Source: Enterobacteriaceae endosymbiont of Donacia cinerea (GTDB taxonomy: Bacteria > Pseudomonadota > Gammaproteobacteria > Enterobacterales > Enterobacteriaceae). Taken from it: DNA of 64,000 bases. The position numbers and the translations under genes are program-made. Position 1 is the first letter of the stretch. Each line of letters opens with the position of its first letter. The stretch covers positions 290,721 to 354,720 of the forward strand of contig NZ_CP046204.1 in assembly GCF_012569925.1 (NCBI RefSeq), read 5' to 3'. The notes below the pieces were generated by a model, which was given only the letters and a program-made list of their open reading frames with translations, did no database searches and had not been told where the DNA came from. Positions 60,234 to 64,000 of this stretch are shown in pieces.

Positions 60234-60289
60234 TAATAATTATCTCCCTCTATTATCTTTTATTTAAAAATAAAATAATATAAAAAATA

Positions 60290-60363
60290 TGCTGATACCC
60301 AGAATTGAACTGGGGACCTCATCCTTACCAAGGATGTGCTCTAACCTTCTAAGCTATATCAGC
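60290..60363 (-). tRNA. tRNA-Thr (anticodon GGU)
   Basis: A 74-nt cloverleaf with acceptor GCTGATA/TATCAGC and an anticodon loop giving GGU, very close to E. coli thrT. In E. coli thrT is the last tRNA before tufB; here the next gene is crp. No CCA encoded. Confidence 0.97.
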
Positions 60364-60413
60364 TAAAATATATGTGAATTATTATTAATATTTTACAAAT
60401 TAAAAATTATTCA

Positions 60414-60484
60414 AGCAGACAACGGGAATCGAACCCGTATTACCAGCTTGGAAGGCTGAAGTAATACCATTATACGATGTCTGC
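60414..60484 (-). tRNA. tRNA-Gly (anticodon UCC)
   Basis: A 71-nt cloverleaf with acceptor GCAGACA/TGTCTGC; the loop CTTCCAA gives UCC. It corresponds to E. coli glyT and sits between the Tyr and Thr genes as there. No CCA encoded. Confidence 0.97.
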
Positions 60485-60531
60485 TGCTATAAATATATAT
60501 AATATTTATAATTATTATATACAAAAAATTA

Positions 60532-60613
60532 TGGTGGGAGAAGGATTCGAACCTTCGAAGTCTTTGACGACAGATTTACAGTCTGCTCCCGTTAACCACT
60601 TGGGTATCCCACC
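60532..60613 (-). tRNA. tRNA-Tyr (anticodon GUA)
   Basis: An 82-nt class II tRNA with acceptor GGTGGGA/TCCCACC, a long variable arm and the anticodon loop CTGTAAA, giving GUA. It corresponds to E. coli tyrU. No CCA encoded. Confidence 0.97.
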
Positions 60614-60664
60614 ATTTTAATATTTTAATAAATAAAATTTTAATATATATTAAAAGATATACAT

Positions 60665-60737
<73 letters not shown>

Positions 60738-60786
60738 ATTATCTTTTATAAAAAACTAAATATTTTACAAAAACTTTGAAGATTTT

Positions 60787-60906
60787 ATCCTGGTATTTAC
60801 CTACTCTTACATGAGGAAAACCTCACACTACCATTGGCACTACAACGTTTCACTTCTGAGTTCGGAATGGATTCAGGTGGTACCATTGCGTTATTTATAC
60901 CAGGAA
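60787..60906 (-). rRNA. rrf: 5S ribosomal RNA
   Basis: About 120 nt. The minus strand carries CCGAACTCAGAAGTGAAACG, the hallmark of bacterial 5S, and its ends pair as TCCTGGTAT/ATACCAGGA. It lies 59 bp downstream of the 23S gene. The ends are estimated from pairing. Confidence 0.95.
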
Positions 60907-60965
60907 TATTTTATTAAATTATAAATAATTAATTAACAATTAAATCTAAACGATTCTGGTGTTGT

Positions 60966-63902
<2,937 letters not shown>

Positions 63903-63980
63903 TTACAACCCACAATCGTTTAAATAAATTTAATATTAATTAAATAATTAAAATATTATTTTTTATTAAATTATTATTTT

Positions 63981-63999
63981 ACCTAATTTTGAAAGAACA
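63981..63999 (-). promoter_or_regulatory. Possible boxA antitermination site in the 16S-23S spacer
   Basis: The minus strand reads TGTTCTTTCAAAATTAGGT about 80 nt upstream of 23S, resembling boxA (TGCTCTTTAACA) which precedes 23S in enterobacteria. The 98 bp of spacer in view hold no tRNA gene. nusA and nusG are in this window. Confidence 0.4.
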
Positions 64000-64000
64000 T

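Noticed and set aside
60234-60289. Search for a tuf remnant between tRNA-Thr(GGU) and crp
   Set aside because: The 56 bp contain only A+T-rich sequence and the crp ribosome-binding site; no tuf-like codons remain.

Overview
The window is a gene-dense stretch (64 kb, very A+T-rich, no intergenic gap over about 270 bp outside RNA genes) from a strongly reduced gammaproteobacterial genome. Nearly every protein aligns end to end with an Escherichia coli counterpart, and gene order repeats shortened E. coli blocks. The A+T bias, lysine/asparagine/isoleucine-rich proteins, single-gene remnants of operons and absence of mobile elements, phage genes or CRISPR arrays point to a long-term insect endosymbiont of the Enterobacterales. 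The species cannot be named from the sequence alone.

Layout. 1-12.7 kb (minus strand): rpsA (cut by the window edge), aroA, serC, rodA, mrdA, holA, leuS, ybeY, miaB, then tRNA-Gln, tRNA-Leu and tRNA-Met. 12.8-19.4 kb: glnS (+), fldA and ybfF (-), pgi (+), deaD (-). 19.6-30.8 kb (minus): pnp, rpsO, truB, rbfA, infB, nusA, tRNA-fMet, tRNA-Leu, secG, a relic of glmM, ftsH, rlmE. 31.1-49.2 kb (minus): rpoC, rpoB, rplL, rplJ, rplA, rplK, nusG, secE, tuf, fusA, rpsG, rpsL, tusB, tusC, tusD, fkpA. This is a fusion of two E. coli regions joined at a single tuf gene. 49.3-51.3 kb (minus): asd, ung. 51.5-59.6 kb (plus): rpsF, rpsR, rplI, the 4.5S RNA gene ffs, dnaX, htpG, aroK, aroB, rpe, trpS. 59.6-64 kb (minus): crp, four tRNA genes (Thr, Gly, Tyr, Thr), 5S rRNA and a complete 23S rRNA.

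Function. Most of the window is translation, transcription and RNA turnover. The metabolic genes retained are pieces of the shikimate pathway (aroB, aroK, aroA), serC, asd, pgi, rpe and fldA. Cell-wall elongation is represented by rodA and mrdA, suggesting a rod-shaped cell with peptidoglycan. Protein quality control is represented by ftsH, htpG and fkpA, and tRNA modification by miaB, truB and tusBCD.

The points most worth a second look are: a CRP protein that keeps its DNA-recognition helix but has lost key cAMP-binding residues and is changed at several positions where E. coli CRP* mutations map; a leucyl-tRNA synthetase whose editing site is destroyed while its synthetic site is intact; the tuf-tuf genome rearrangement; a DnaX that stops at the end of domain III; a glmM start-region relic; a GGA-loop hairpin in the rpsA leader; and long, nearly GC-free hairpins used as terminators. 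I found no clearly novel multi-gene system.
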